From: Chakrabartia godavariana
Lineage (GTDB): Bacteria; Pseudomonadota; Alphaproteobacteria; Sphingomonadales; Sphingomonadaceae
Length of the DNA stretch: 64,000 bases
Reading direction: 5' to 3'
NCBI GenBank assembly: GCA_005518185.1
Contig: RKSN01000003.1
Span: 558,001 to 622,000 of the forward strand
How positions within the stretch are numbered: the first letter of the stretch is position 1; every line of letters begins with the position of its first letter. A program made the translations under genes and the position numbers. Below are positions 45,010-53,876 of this stretch, one piece after another. The notes beneath the pieces were generated by a model that saw only the letters and a list, made by a program, of their open reading frames with translations, ran no database searches and had not been told where the DNA came from.

Positions 45010-45155
45010 CGCGCGGAGACGCGGAGTCGTCTCTTTTCCGTTCGTCCCGAGCGAAGTCGAGGGACTGTCTTTGGAGCGATCCACCCCCGGGCTCCGGCTC
45101 AAGGGCGGAGCAAGTTCTTGTTTCCCTTTGCCGCGCCTCTGCGTGATCCCTTAAC
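45010..45155. repeat. Repeat mosaic downstream of rlmN
   Basis: The 22-base unit at 45044-45065 is the exact inverted copy of that at 43623-43644. GCGGAGACGCGGAG at 45012-45025 matches the unit at 43538-43551, and CTCCGG...AAG at about 45092 and CTCTGCGTGA at 45137-45146 look like degenerate copies. The order is a shortened version of the mosaic before rlmN. Confidence 0.75.
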
Positions 45156-45232
45156 CTCGGTGCCCGCAGCCGGGCTTGCATCGCGGATCATGTCCCCGCA
45201 CACTCCCCCAAATAGTCAGGGGGAGGATGAGG

Positions 45233-46519
45233 ATGGCGAACGCAGGGGCCCATGCGGCCGGGGGCGGCCTGCCCAAGCGCTACATCGTTGCGGGGATGTG
45301 CTTTCTTGCAACGTTCATCTGCTACATTGACCGGGTCAACATCTCGGTCGCGATCATCCCGATGGCCGAGGAATTTGGCTGGTCGGCGACGACCAAGGGT
45401 CTTGTCCTCTCCTCCTTCTTCATCGGCTATCTGGCGGCGATGGTGCCGGCCGGATGGCTCGCCAACCGCTATGGCGGAAAGCTGCTGCTCGGCATCGCGC
45501 TGATCGGCTGGTCGATCTTCACCTTCCTGACGCCGGTGGCGGCGGGTCTCTCCTTTGCGGCGCTGATCGTCACCCGCGTGCTGATGGGCGTGGGGGAGGC
45601 GGCGAGCTTTCCCGCCGTGTACAACCTTCTGGCGCGCTGGTTTCCCAAGGCTGAAAAATCGCGCGCCGCAGCCATCAACCTTACCGGCATTCCTCTGGGG
45701 ACCGTCTTTGCGCTCTCGCTGACCGGCTGGCTTATCGCGAACCATGGCTGGCAGAGCGTCTTTTATGTGTTCGGTATCCTGGGTGTTGCCTTTGCGGTCC
45801 TCTGGCTGTTGGTCATTCACCCGCGCCCGTCGGTGCACCCCGGCCTCTCGGCGGCGGAGCGCGCGCATCTGGCGCATCTCGATGACGAGATCGGCGCCGG
45901 GCAAAGTGACATCCCTTGGCGCAAGCTGTTCTCGCACTCGGCGGTCTGGGCGCTTATCGTCAATCACTTCTGCGCCAACTGGACGCTCTATCTCTTCCTC
46001 ACCTGGCTGCCGAGCTACTTCCGCGATGTGCAGCATCTGTCGATTGCCAGCTCGGGGCTGTTCGCGGTGGGGCCATGGGTCAGCCAGTTCGTCGCGGGCA
46101 ATCTGAGCGCGCAGGTGGCGGACCGGTGGATTGCGCGCGGGGCAGATGTCACGCGCGTCCGCAAGGTCATGCAGTGCGGCGGCCTGCTCGGCGGTGCTGT
46201 GTTCCTGCTGCTTGCCGCGCAAGCGACGACGCCGGGCATGGCCCTGTTCACGCTGTGCGCGGCGCTGGGTATCGGGTCGATGTGCTGGGCAGGCTTTGCC
46301 ACCAACCACCTTGATATCGCGCCGCGCCATGCGGACGTGCTGTTCAGCATCAGCAATATCGGGGGCACGCTGCCGGGCGTCTTCGGTGTCGCATTGACGG
46401 GACTTCTCGTCGATCTGACGGGCGGCTATACCGCGACCTTCTTCGTCGCGGCGGGCATCAACGTGGTCGGGGCGATCATCTGGCTCCTGTTCGGAACCGG
46501 CAAGCGCATTCTGGACTAG
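45233..46519 (+). CDS. MFS transporter, anion:cation symporter (ACS) type
   Basis: This 428-residue protein has twelve hydrophobic helices. 'CYIDRVNISVAIIPMAEEFG' (core DRVNISVA) and the first loop 'GWLANRYGGK' mark the ACS family, which carries organic anions such as aromatic acids, hexuronates and phthalate. The chosen start at 45233 stands 6 bases after GGGGGAGG. Its stop shares CTAG (46516-46519) with the convergent flavoprotein gene. It could serve the catabolic genes upstream, but the rlmN gene lies between them. Confidence 0.85.
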   Translation: MANAGAHAAGGGLPKRYIVAGMCFLATFICYIDRVNISVAIIPMAEEFGWSATTKGLVLSSFFIGYLAAMVPAGWLANRYGGKLLLGIALIGWSIFTFLTPVAAGLSFAALIVTRVLMGVGEAASFPAVYNLLARWFPKAEKSRAAAINLTGIPLGTVFALSLTGWLIANHGWQSVFYVFGILGVAFAVLWLLVIHPRPSVHPGLSAAERAHLAHLDDEIGAGQSDIPWRKLFSHSAVWALIVNHFCANWTLYLFLTWLPSYFRDVQHLSIASSGLFAVGPWVSQFVAGNLSAQVADRWIARGADVTRVRKVMQCGGLLGGAVFLLLAAQATTPGMALFTLCAALGIGSMCWAGFATNHLDIAPRHADVLFSISNIGGTLPGVFGVALTGLLVDLTGGYTATFFVAAGINVVGAIIWLLFGTGKRILD

Positions 46520-47718
46520 GTGCGGCTGGCCATCGCCTGGGCTGCGGCCACGCCGCTCGCCCAGGCCCATTGGAAATTGTAGCCGCCGAGCCAGCCGGTG
46601 ACGTCCACCGCCTCCCCGATCACGTAGAGGCCGGGCACCTTGGCGGCCTCCATCGTCTTGGAGGAGAGTTCGGCGGTGCTGACGCCGCCTATCGTGACTT
46701 CGGCCTTGGCAAAGCCTTCGGTGCCATTGGGGTGGAAGGCCCAGTCGGCAAGGCGGCGCTCAATCTGATCGAGCATCGGGTCCTTCATCTCGACGAGTTC
46801 GAGGAGGCCCCAGTCAACATCCTCGCCACTGACCTTGCCCGACAGCGCAAAGGCCAGCCGGTCGGGCAGATGGCTGGCGAGCGTGGTGCGCAGCGTCTGG
46901 CGCGGGCGTTCGCGCTTGAGCTGCTTCAGCCAGTCCCGCGGCGCGTCGGGCAGGAAGTTGATGCCCACGGCCTCGCCATGCCGCCAGTAAGAGGAGACCT
47001 GCAGAATTGCGGGGCCAGACAGGCCGCGATGCGTGAAGAGTGCGGCCTCGCGGAACTTTGTCTTGCCGGTGCGGGCCACCACCTCGGCCGAGACGCCAGA
47101 GAGCGTGCGGAATAGCGTTTCCTCCCCGCCCAGCGTAAAGGGCACCAGCGCAGGGCGCGGCTCCACGACCTTCAGCCCGAAGCGGCGGGCAATGTCATAG
47201 GCGATGCCCGTCGCGCCCATTTGCGGGATGGAGGGGCCGCCGGTCGCGACGACAAGGGCGGGTGCCTGCGCGCCGCCGGCCCGGAACAGGCCATCGGCAT
47301 GGCCGATCTCGCCAATGTCGGTTGAAAAGGCAAAGTCGACGCCGCCCTTGGCGCATTCATCCATCAGCATCGCGACGATCTGCTTCGCAGAGCCATCGCA
47401 GAAGAGCTGGCCGAGCGTCTTTTCATGCCAGGCGATGCCATAGCTGTCGACGAGCGCGATGAAGTCCGCCGGGCGATAGCGGCCAAGCGCCGACTTTGCG
47501 AAATGCGGGTTGGCGGACAGGAACCGCTCGGCGGTCGCGTTCACATTGGTGAAGTTGCAGCGCCCGCCGCCCGAAATGAGGATCTTCTTTCCCGGCGCAT
47601 CGGCATGGTCGATGACGAGGACGCGCTTTCCCGCTTGGCCGGCGCGGGCGGCGCACATCAGCCCCGCCCCGCCTGCGCCGAGGATGATGACGTCGTATCG
47701 AGGGGAAGCCGTGTTCAT
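46516..47718 (-). CDS. NAD(P)/FAD-dependent oxidoreductase, HI0933/BaiN family
   Basis: This 400-residue flavoprotein has the FAD motif 'ILGAGGAGLMCA' near residue 11, 'GKKILISGGGRCNFTN' (core SGGGRCNFTN, specific for the HI0933/BaiN family), 'ALVVATGGPS' in the middle and 'YVIGEAVDVTGWLGGYNFQWA' near the end (core GEAVDVTGWLGGYN). The reaction is not established for most members. The gene is convergent with the MFS gene and divergent from the cyclopropane synthase gene. Confidence 0.93.
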   Translation of the reverse strand: MNTASPRYDVIILGAGGAGLMCAARAGQAGKRVLVIDHADAPGKKILISGGGRCNFTNVNATAERFLSANPHFAKSALGRYRPADFIALVDSYGIAWHEKTLGQLFCDGSAKQIVAMLMDECAKGGVDFAFSTDIGEIGHADGLFRAGGAQAPALVVATGGPSIPQMGATGIAYDIARRFGLKVVEPRPALVPFTLGGEETLFRTLSGVSAEVVARTGKTKFREAALFTHRGLSGPAILQVSSYWRHGEAVGINFLPDAPRDWLKQLKRERPRQTLRTTLASHLPDRLAFALSGKVSGEDVDWGLLELVEMKDPMLDQIERRLADWAFHPNGTEGFAKAEVTIGGVSTAELSSKTMEAAKVPGLYVIGEAVDVTGWLGGYNFQWAWASGVAAAQAMASRT

Positions 47719-47821
47719 CGCGTCGCCCTAGAGCAACAAGCCGTGCGCGACAAACGACGGATTGATGGACGTTGTGATCTGCCCCCTTGCATCGTCGCCA
47801 TTGCTGCTGAAAACTGGACCA

Positions 47822-49063
47822 ATGTGGTTGCTCCTGAAACTGCTCGCCCGCACAATCATTCACGGACGGCTGACGCTGGTTGAAGCAAATGGAACGCGCC
47901 ACAGCTTCGGCGCGCCGCACCCCGACTATCCCGATGTCGTCATGCGCTTTGCAGATGCGGGCGTGGCTGGCGCGATCATGCGCAATCCCCGGCTCGGCTT
48001 TGGCGAGGCATGGCTTGATGGACGCATCATCTTTGACCAGGGCGACATCGCGTCGTTCCTGACGCTGTTTCGCAAGAACGCGTCATGGGAAAAGGGTGGC
48101 GAAGGCCTGAAGCCCAAGGCCGCGTGGCGGCGCGGGTTCAATGCGATTGTCGGGCGGATCGACCGGATCAACTGGGAACGCAAATCGAAGCGCAATGTCG
48201 CGCATCATTATGATCTGGATGACCGGCTGTTCGATCTCTTCCTCGATGCCGACCGGCAGTATAGCTGTGCCTATTTCACCGATCCCGCGAACAGCCTTGA
48301 TCAGGCGCAGGCCGACAAGAAGGCGCATATTGCCGCCAAGCTCGCGCTGACGGCCGGGCAGCGCGTGCTCGACATTGGCTGCGGCTGGGGTGGCATGGCG
48401 CTCTATCTCAACCGGGTGGCGGATGTGGACGTGCTGGGCATCACCTTGTCCGAAGAGCAGCTGAAGGTTGCGCGGCAACGGGCGGCGGACGCGGGCGTGT
48501 CGGATCGGGTGAGGTTCGAGCTGATCGACTATCGCGCTGTCGAGGGGCAGTTCGACCGGATCGTTTCGGTCGGCATGTTCGAACATGTGGGGCCCCGCAA
48601 TTACCGGACCTTTTTTGCCAAGGCGAAGGCGCTGCTGTCCGACGACGGGGTCATGCTGCTTCACACGATCGGACGGATGGGCAAGCCGGGGACGACCGAT
48701 CCGTTCACCGCCAAATACATTTTCCCCGGCGGGTACAACCCCTCCCTCTCCGAAGTGGTGGCGGCGAGCGAGCGGGTGCGCCTGATCCTGACCGACTGCG
48801 AGATCCTGCGGCTCCATTACGCGCACACGCTCGACATCTGGCTTGAGCGGACCAATACCGCGCGCGACCGGATCGTGGAACTCTATGACGAGCGCTTCTT
48901 CCGCCTGTGGCAATTCTATCTGGCGGGGGCGTCCGGTGCGTTCCGTTATGGCGGGCTCGTCAACTTCCAGTTGCAATATGCCAAGAACCGCCATGCGCTT
49001 CCCATCACGCGCGATTATCTGGCCGAGACCGAAGCGCGCTACCGGCTTGCCTTTCCGGGGTGA
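47822..49063 (+). CDS. cfa: Cyclopropane-fatty-acyl-phospholipid synthase
   Basis: This 413-residue enzyme adds a methylene group from S-adenosylmethionine to unsaturated acyl chains of membrane lipids. The SAM site is 'VLDIGCGWGGMALYL', followed by 'GITLSEEQ'. 'AHHYDLDDRLFDLFLD' and 'SVGMFEHVGPRNY' are conserved in the family, and 'YIFPGGYNPSLSEV' precedes the C-terminal helices. The N-terminal part (1-110) is the usual lipid-binding region. I chose 47822 as start because the frame upstream is not family-like; no strong ribosome site is visible. Confidence 0.93.
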   Translation: MWLLLKLLARTIIHGRLTLVEANGTRHSFGAPHPDYPDVVMRFADAGVAGAIMRNPRLGFGEAWLDGRIIFDQGDIASFLTLFRKNASWEKGGEGLKPKAAWRRGFNAIVGRIDRINWERKSKRNVAHHYDLDDRLFDLFLDADRQYSCAYFTDPANSLDQAQADKKAHIAAKLALTAGQRVLDIGCGWGGMALYLNRVADVDVLGITLSEEQLKVARQRAADAGVSDRVRFELIDYRAVEGQFDRIVSVGMFEHVGPRNYRTFFAKAKALLSDDGVMLLHTIGRMGKPGTTDPFTAKYIFPGGYNPSLSEVVAASERVRLILTDCEILRLHYAHTLDIWLERTNTARDRIVELYDERFFRLWQFYLAGASGAFRYGGLVNFQLQYAKNRHALPITRDYLAETEARYRLAFPG

Positions 49064-49099
49064 GTGAACGACACTCGCGCCTTCCAACGGGAGGGGCCG

Positions 49100-49813
49100 A
49101 TGCCAAATCCGGGCACCAGCAAAGACGGCAAGATCTTCCGGCACAGGCTGTCGACGCGGCTGTGGCACTGGATCAATGCCGTCACCGTCTTTGTGATGCT
49201 GATGTCGGGCCTAACCATCTCCAACGCGCATCCGCGCCTCTATTGGGGACACTATGGCGCGAACTTCGACAAGGCGTGGCTGACGCTGCCGCACTTCCCG
49301 GGCTGGGCGACGATCCCGACCGGCTATAATCTCGCGCTCGCCCGGCAATGGCATTTCGCCTTTGCCTGGGTGCTGGCTTTCGGTCTTCTCTTCTACATGG
49401 TGCGGTCGTTGTGGAACGGGCATTTCCGCCGCGACATCGCGCTGAGCGCGAGAGAAGTGGCGCCGGCGCACCTGATCGCGGATGTGAAGCAGCATCTGCG
49501 CCTTGACTTTGAAACGCCGGGCGGCGGCTACAACCCGCTGCAGAAGATCGCTTATTCGGCGGTGCTGTTCGTCCTGCTGCCGGGCCTCATCCTGACCGGC
49601 CTGACGCTCTCGCCGGGGATGAATGCCGTTCTGCCGTGGCTGCTGGATGTCTTTGGCGGGCGGCAGTCGGCCCGATCGATCCACTTCCTCTGTGCAGGCG
49701 GGATGGCCGCCTTCATCGTCATCCATCTGCTGCTGGTGCTGGCTGCCGGCCCGATCAATGAGGTTCGTTCGATGATCACCGGCTGGTTCCGGGTGAAGGG
49801 AGGCCGCGCATGA
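49100..49813 (+). CDS. Membrane cytochrome b (cytochrome b561/NiFe-hydrogenase-type)
   Basis: This 237-residue protein has four to five membrane helices. Candidate heme ligands are His in 'TRLWHWINA', 'RQWHFAFAW', 'SIHFLCAGG' and 'FIVIHLLLV'. It fits the prokaryotic cytochrome b561 / HyaC-like superfamily. GGGAGGGG 4 bases before the ATG at 49100 supports this start over a GTG at 49064. The next gene, a periplasmic molybdoenzyme, overlaps by four bases (ATGA), so this cytochrome probably exchanges electrons between it and the quinone pool. Confidence 0.87.
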   Translation: MPNPGTSKDGKIFRHRLSTRLWHWINAVTVFVMLMSGLTISNAHPRLYWGHYGANFDKAWLTLPHFPGWATIPTGYNLALARQWHFAFAWVLAFGLLFYMVRSLWNGHFRRDIALSAREVAPAHLIADVKQHLRLDFETPGGGYNPLQKIAYSAVLFVLLPGLILTGLTLSPGMNAVLPWLLDVFGGRQSARSIHFLCAGGMAAFIVIHLLLVLAAGPINEVRSMITGWFRVKGGRA

Positions 49814-50559
49814 TTCTGACCCGGCGGAACATGCTGGTCACCGCAGGCGCGGGGCTGGTCGCGGGCTGCGACCGGCTTGGCCAGAGCCCGACCTTCCAGA
49901 AGGTGCTGGGCCTTGGCGAGGCGGGCAATTTCGCAATCCAGCGGTCGCTGCAGCAGCGGGCGGCGCTGGCACCCGAATTTGACCGTACACAGATTTCACC
50001 CATCTTCCGCGCCAATGGCACGCATCTGCCGGCGGGTGAGGGATATGCCCGGCATATCGCGGAAAAGTTCGTCAACTGGCGCGTGCAGGTGGACGGGCTC
50101 GTCGCGCGACCGCTCGCGCTTTCCCCGGCGCAGCTCCGGCAGATGCCCAAGCGGACGCAGATCACGCGGCACGACTGTGTCGAGGGGTGGAGTGCGATCG
50201 GCGAGTGGACGGGCACGCCGCTCAAGCTCTTGCTCGATGCCGCCGGGCTAAAGCCACAGGCGCGCTATCTGGTGTTTCACTGCGCCGACCGGATGGGCAA
50301 TGGTGAGATGTACTATGAGAGCATCGACCTCATCGATGCGCTCCATCCCCAGACCATCCTTGCCTGGGCGCTCAACGGGAAGGAGCTGGGCGTCGGCAAT
50401 GGCGCCCCCGTGCGGCTGCGCGTGGAGCGGCAGCTTGGCTACAAGCAGGCCAAATATGTCGAGCGGATCGAAGCCGTGGCAGACCTCGCCACCATCCGGG
50501 GCGGCAAGGGGGGCTATTGGGAGGATGGCCACGGCTACCAATGGTATGCCGGGATCTGA
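49810..50559 (+). CDS. Molybdopterin-dependent oxidoreductase, Tat-exported lipoprotein
   Basis: This 249-residue protein of the sulfite-oxidase/MsrP fold has the molybdenum-coordinating Cys123 in 'TRHDCVEGWSAIGEW' (core HDCVEGW). The N-terminus carries a twin-arginine motif 'LTRRNML' and then a lipobox 'GLVAGC' (Cys20), so it is probably exported folded by Tat and lipidated. It lacks other subdomains of true sulfite oxidases. Its membrane cytochrome partner is the upstream gene, as in the MsrPQ (YedYZ) system, though the cytochrome is of another family. The substrate is unknown. Confidence 0.87.
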   Translation: MILTRRNMLVTAGAGLVAGCDRLGQSPTFQKVLGLGEAGNFAIQRSLQQRAALAPEFDRTQISPIFRANGTHLPAGEGYARHIAEKFVNWRVQVDGLVARPLALSPAQLRQMPKRTQITRHDCVEGWSAIGEWTGTPLKLLLDAAGLKPQARYLVFHCADRMGNGEMYYESIDLIDALHPQTILAWALNGKELGVGNGAPVRLRVERQLGYKQAKYVERIEAVADLATIRGGKGGYWEDGHGYQWYAGI

Positions 50560-50584
50560 CCCGCACCCGTCGCACGGGCGCGGG
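50560..50584. terminator. Hairpin between the molybdoenzyme and EF-hand genes
   Basis: CCCGCACCCGT pairs with ACGGGCGCGGG around CGC with one A-C mismatch. It lies in the 39-base gap of a convergent pair, directly after the stop codon. No T run follows, so it may only be a weak terminator. Confidence 0.4.
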
Positions 50585-50598
50585 CCGATATGTCCGCT

Positions 50599-51234
50599 TC
50601 AGTTGCGCTTCTTCGCTTTCCACGCCGCGCGCATCTTCTCACGGGCAGCCTGACGTTCGGCGTCGCTGATCGTGCCGTCCTTGTTGGTGTCCACGCGGTC
50701 AAAGCGGGCGAGCGCGGCGGCGGTTGCCTCGGCCTCGGTCACCTTCCCGTCCTTATTGGCATCGGCCATCGTGAACATGCGGGCTTCCATGCCGCCCATA
50801 CCGCCATGTTCCATGCGCATCATCTTCATGCCGCCATGGCCGCCCATGGGCGGCGGCGGCGCTGCCTCACCCGGCGGGGGCGGAGGCATGTCGCCACCCA
50901 TCATGTGCTGGTGATGGGCGTCAAATTCGGCGCGGCTGATGCTGCCATCCTTGTCGGTGTCGATCTTGGCGAACATCTCGTCCTGCATCTTGGCCATGTG
51001 CGCGGTGCGTCCCGCGTCGATCTCGGCCTGCGTGACAGCACCGTCCTTGTTGCTGTCCATTTCGGCAAAATGTGCCTTCACCTGCGCCGTCACATCGGCG
51101 CGCGTCATGGGCGTGCGCTTCATCGGCGCGGGCGGGGTGGCCGTGGCGTCATGCCCGGCATGATCCATGCCTTGCGCAAGGAGAGGCGCGCCTCCCAAAA
51201 AGGCCAATCCGGCCAGCAGCAGTGCCTTTTTCAT
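50599..51234 (-). CDS. Secreted EF-hand calcium-binding protein
   Basis: This 211-residue protein has a signal peptide ('[21 protein letters not shown]' region, cleavage near 20) and four EF-hand loops: [36 protein letters not shown] and [13 protein letters not shown] central segment rich in Pro, Gly, His and Met ('[20 protein letters not shown]') divides them into two pairs and may bind metal. It is probably periplasmic, a calcium sensor or buffer. The start at 51234 is preceded by GGAGAC. The family is common in sphingomonads and its partner is not known. Confidence 0.9.
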   Translation of the reverse strand: MKKALLLAGLAFLGGAPLLAQGMDHAGHDATATPPAPMKRTPMTRADVTAQVKAHFAEMDSNKDGAVTQAEIDAGRTAHMAKMQDEMFAKIDTDKDGSISRAEFDAHHQHMMGGDMPPPPPGEAAPPPPMGGHGGMKMMRMEHGGMGGMEARMFTMADANKDGKVTEAEATAAALARFDRVDTNKDGTISDAERQAAREKMRAAWKAKKRN

Positions 51235-51465
51235 CGATCTGTCTCCATTTCCGGATGCGGGGGTCTCGGTCGGTTTCGATCCGGCCACATCCTTCTAATC
51301 TCTGGATTATTGCACATGGCTGAATGGGTGATGCAAGGGGTGGATGCCGCGACATTGCTCTGGCGGGCTGCATGCGCTACAGCGGCTGCGCGCCCCGGCA
51401 GCCGCGCGGACAGTCCGTTCCGCCCGCCGGGGTTTCGCGCTTTTGATCAAAGTCAGGACTGTCGA

Positions 51466-52245
51466 ATGACCCGTCGCCGCCAGATTTACGAAGGCAAAGC
51501 CAAGATCCTCTACGAAGGACCGGAGCCGGGAACGCTGATCCAGTATTTCAAGGATGATGCGACCGCGTTCAACGCCCAGAAAAAGGGCACGATCAACGGC
51601 AAGGGCGTCATCAACAACCGGATTTCGGAGCACGTCTTCACCCTGCTCGGCCATATCGGCATCCCGACGCACTTCATCAAGCGGCTCAACATGCGCGAAC
51701 AGCTCGTCCGCCAGGTCGAGATCGTCCCGATTGAGGTCGTGGTCCGCAATGTCGCGGCGGGTTCCCTGTCAAAGCGCTATGGCATTGAGGAAGGCACGCC
51801 GCTCAGCCGCACGATCCTTGAATATTATTACAAGGACGATGCGCTTGGCGATCCGCTGATCACCGAAGAGCATATCGCCTGCTTCGGCTGGGCGAGCCAG
51901 GAAGAGATCCACGAGATTGCCGACATGGCGATCCGCATCAACGATTTCATGTCGGGGCTGTTTGCGGGCATCGGCATCCGTCTGGTCGACTTCAAGCTCG
52001 AATTCGGCCGGGTGTGGGAAAATGACTATTCCCGCATCATCCTTGCCGACGAGATCAGCCCCGATGGCTGCCGCCTGTGGGACATGGCTTCGGGCGAAAA
52101 GCTCGACAAGGACCGCTTCCGCCGCGACCTCGGTGGAGAAGTCGAGGCCTATCAGGAAGTTGCCCGTCGTCTGGGTCTCCTCCCCGAAGGCTCCGACAAT
52201 GCGGTTCTCGATCTCGAAACGCACCGGAAGAAGTTGCGCGACTAA
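51466..52245 (+). CDS. purC: Phosphoribosylaminoimidazole-succinocarboxamide synthase
   Basis: This 259-residue SAICAR synthetase joins aspartate to CAIR in purine synthesis. '[29 protein letters not shown]' (core [10 protein letters not shown]) starts the ATP-binding part. '[12 protein letters not shown]', '[10 protein letters not shown]' and '[10 protein letters not shown]' are conserved. '[14 protein letters not shown]' binds substrate. AGGA lies 7 bases before the ATG at 51466; the frame upstream is not part of the gene. The 230 bases before it (51235-51465) show no other gene. Confidence 0.96.
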   Translation: MTRRRQIYEGKAKILYEGPEPGTLIQYFKDDATAFNAQKKGTINGKGVINNRISEHVFTLLGHIGIPTHFIKRLNMREQLVRQVEIVPIEVVVRNVAAGSLSKRYGIEEGTPLSRTILEYYYKDDALGDPLITEEHIACFGWASQEEIHEIADMAIRINDFMSGLFAGIGIRLVDFKLEFGRVWENDYSRIILADEISPDGCRLWDMASGEKLDKDRFRRDLGGEVEAYQEVARRLGLLPEGSDNAVLDLETHRKKLRD

Positions 52246-52316
52246 GCGCGCGGTCAACCTTTTCTAAACCATGGCGGACCTAGTCTGGCGTCTTTTCCGA
52301 TGGAGGCGCCAGAAGG

Positions 52317-52652
52317 ATGGCCAGCTTTTATCAGACCGGCGAGGATGTCGCCCTTGAAGCACCGCGGCGGGCGGAGCGCATTGCCGTGCGCATGCAGGCG
52401 AGCCTGCGCGAACCCAGCTTCAGCAAGTTCGATGTCATGGTCAGCGACCTGTCGACCGACGGGTTCCGCTGCGAGACGCATTACCGCATCACGCCCGGCA
52501 CAGTGGTCTGGCTGACCATCCCGGGGCTGTCCGCGCTGGAAAGCCGCGTCGTCTGGGCCAATGGCAAAGCCTATGGCTGCGCCTTTACGCAGCCGCTCCA
52601 TGTGGCCGTCATGGAACATGTCGCGCGGATGCACCCGGCCCCGCGCGGCTGA
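52317..52652 (+). CDS. PilZ-domain protein
   Basis: This 111-residue single-domain PilZ protein has the c-di-GMP-binding motifs RxxxR ('RAERIAVR') and [D/N]xSxxG ('SDLSTDGFRC'). It binds cyclic di-GMP and alters motility, polysaccharide production or another output. A GGAGG at 52302-52306 is 10 bases from the ATG; AGAAGG lies immediately before it. It is convergent with a lipoprotein gene with only 12 bases between. Confidence 0.88.
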   Translation: MASFYQTGEDVALEAPRRAERIAVRMQASLREPSFSKFDVMVSDLSTDGFRCETHYRITPGTVVWLTIPGLSALESRVVWANGKAYGCAFTQPLHVAVMEHVARMHPAPRG

Positions 52653-52664
52653 ACCCGAAAGCGG

Positions 52665-53177
52665 TTACTGCTGGTAGGACGGCTGCGCCTGCGGGGCGAG
52701 ATCGGCTTCCGCATCCGGCGTCTGTGTCGAGGAAATGCCCCCGATGCGGCGGAAGATATAGGCATAGAGCTCGGGCTGGTTGAGGACGATCTCTGTCTTC
52801 GCCTGCGCCAGCACGGGGATGCCCTGACTGGAAATCTGTGCAATCCGCAGTGCGATCTGGCTGCCCTTCCCGTCCGGAAGAACAAGCGCATAGAAGCGGA
52901 GGTCCGTCCCGGTGTCTGCGCCCTTGTCGCCCGACTTGCCGCGGATGCCCCGGATCTGGCCCGTTGCGCGGTCGATGACGTCAAGCTTGTAGCCGGCTTC
53001 CCGGAAGACGGCGACCGTCCGGTCGAAGGTTGCCTCGATCGGCTGCGCGTAGTGGCTCCGCTGATAGCTGGCATCCACATTGAAGACAGAGCGGTCGGGC
53101 TGCATCGGCTCGGTGCGGGCGCACCCGGTCGCGAGCGTCAGCGCCACTAAGCCTGCGAGAATTTTCAGCTTGGTCAT
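52665..53177 (-). CDS. Hypothetical lipoprotein
   Basis: This 170-residue protein has a lipoprotein signal peptide with lipobox 'LATGC' (lipid on Cys19). The mature part has a compact alternating pattern ('FREAGYKLDVIDRATGQIRGI', 'DLRFYALVLPDGKGSQIALR') that could be a small alpha/beta domain like those of outer-membrane lipoproteins, but I cannot name a family. GGAG lies 7 bases before the ATG at 53177. The Gln/Pro-rich tail is probably unstructured. Confidence 0.7.
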   Translation of the reverse strand: MTKLKILAGLVALTLATGCARTEPMQPDRSVFNVDASYQRSHYAQPIEATFDRTVAVFREAGYKLDVIDRATGQIRGIRGKSGDKGADTGTDLRFYALVLPDGKGSQIALRIAQISSQGIPVLAQAKTEIVLNQPELYAYIFRRIGGISSTQTPDAEADLAPQAQPSYQQ

Positions 53178-53415
53178 CGGACACTCCTTTTGTTGAGGGA
53201 AGGTTAGGAATCCGATCTCCGCCTGTCTATGCGATCGGGCCGGATCGGCAGCGATTGTCCGATAATCGAGGCAAATTCCACCAGACCGGCGCGGCATCGA
53301 CCGCAGGGCGCCTCCGTTTTGGAGCGGGCATAAACACCATCTTATGATTTCCGGCCTAGCCGAGGCGCGGACAAGGAAATGAGAACAAATTTAAGACTAT
53401 TCTTCAAAGGTTTGT

Positions 53416-53433
53416 CGACACCAAAGAGTGTCG
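53416..53433. other. Small hairpin 25 bases upstream of the winged-helix gene
   Basis: CGACAC pairs with GTGTCG around CAAAGA at the 3' end of a 280-base gap (53178-53458) that is AT-richer than its surroundings near 53370-53420. It could be an operator or leader hairpin. No gene is seen in the gap. Confidence 0.4.
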
Positions 53434-53458
53434 TCACGCCACGCAAACGGGTCGCGTC

Positions 53459-53827
53459 ATGGTAAATCATTTTTCTCCGGCGGGCGTCGTCGCGCGACGA
53501 CTGGCGGTAAAACTTGATCCCGATGACCTGCGGTTGATCGCTTCGCTCTATTTCGGAGGTGTTCAGCGCGCAGATGACCTTCGCACGGCGTTGGGCCTGT
53601 CGCGCCTGACCTTCCACCTGCGCGTCCGGCGACTGAAACGGGCGGGCATATTCGCGGGTGCCCCCGATGCGGTCGAGATGGATATGCACAATCTCAACCT
53701 CACCCTTGCGGCCCGACGCAAGCTGTTTGCGCTCGAAAGCGAGATCCGCGCAGCGGGTCTCTATGACGGGCGGCTGCACGGCGAGGGAACAGGACTCTCT
53801 GCGGATCGGTTATCGCCTTGGAATTGA
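53459..53827 (+). CDS. Small winged-helix DNA-binding protein
   Basis: This 122-residue protein has a MarR-like winged-helix plan: helix 'DPDDLRLIASLYF', helix 'RADDLRTALGL', recognition helix 'RLTFHLRVRRLKRAGI' and a wing into 'LTLAARRKLFALES'. There is no large effector domain. It is followed after 49 bases by a second small winged-helix gene, so the two are probably a tandem regulatory pair. No target can be read from the neighbours. Confidence 0.65.
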   Translation: MVNHFSPAGVVARRLAVKLDPDDLRLIASLYFGGVQRADDLRTALGLSRLTFHLRVRRLKRAGIFAGAPDAVEMDMHNLNLTLAARRKLFALESEIRAAGLYDGRLHGEGTGLSADRLSPWN

Positions 53828-53876
53828 GGCGCTGTCGAACACGTTCCACCAGAATATTTAGGCGAATGAGCACGCA

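Noticed and set aside
50590-51465. In-frame extension of purC upstream by 292 codons
   Set aside because: It covers the opposite strand of the EF-hand gene. The PurC N-terminus '[14 protein letters not shown]' starts at 51466 with its own ribosome site.
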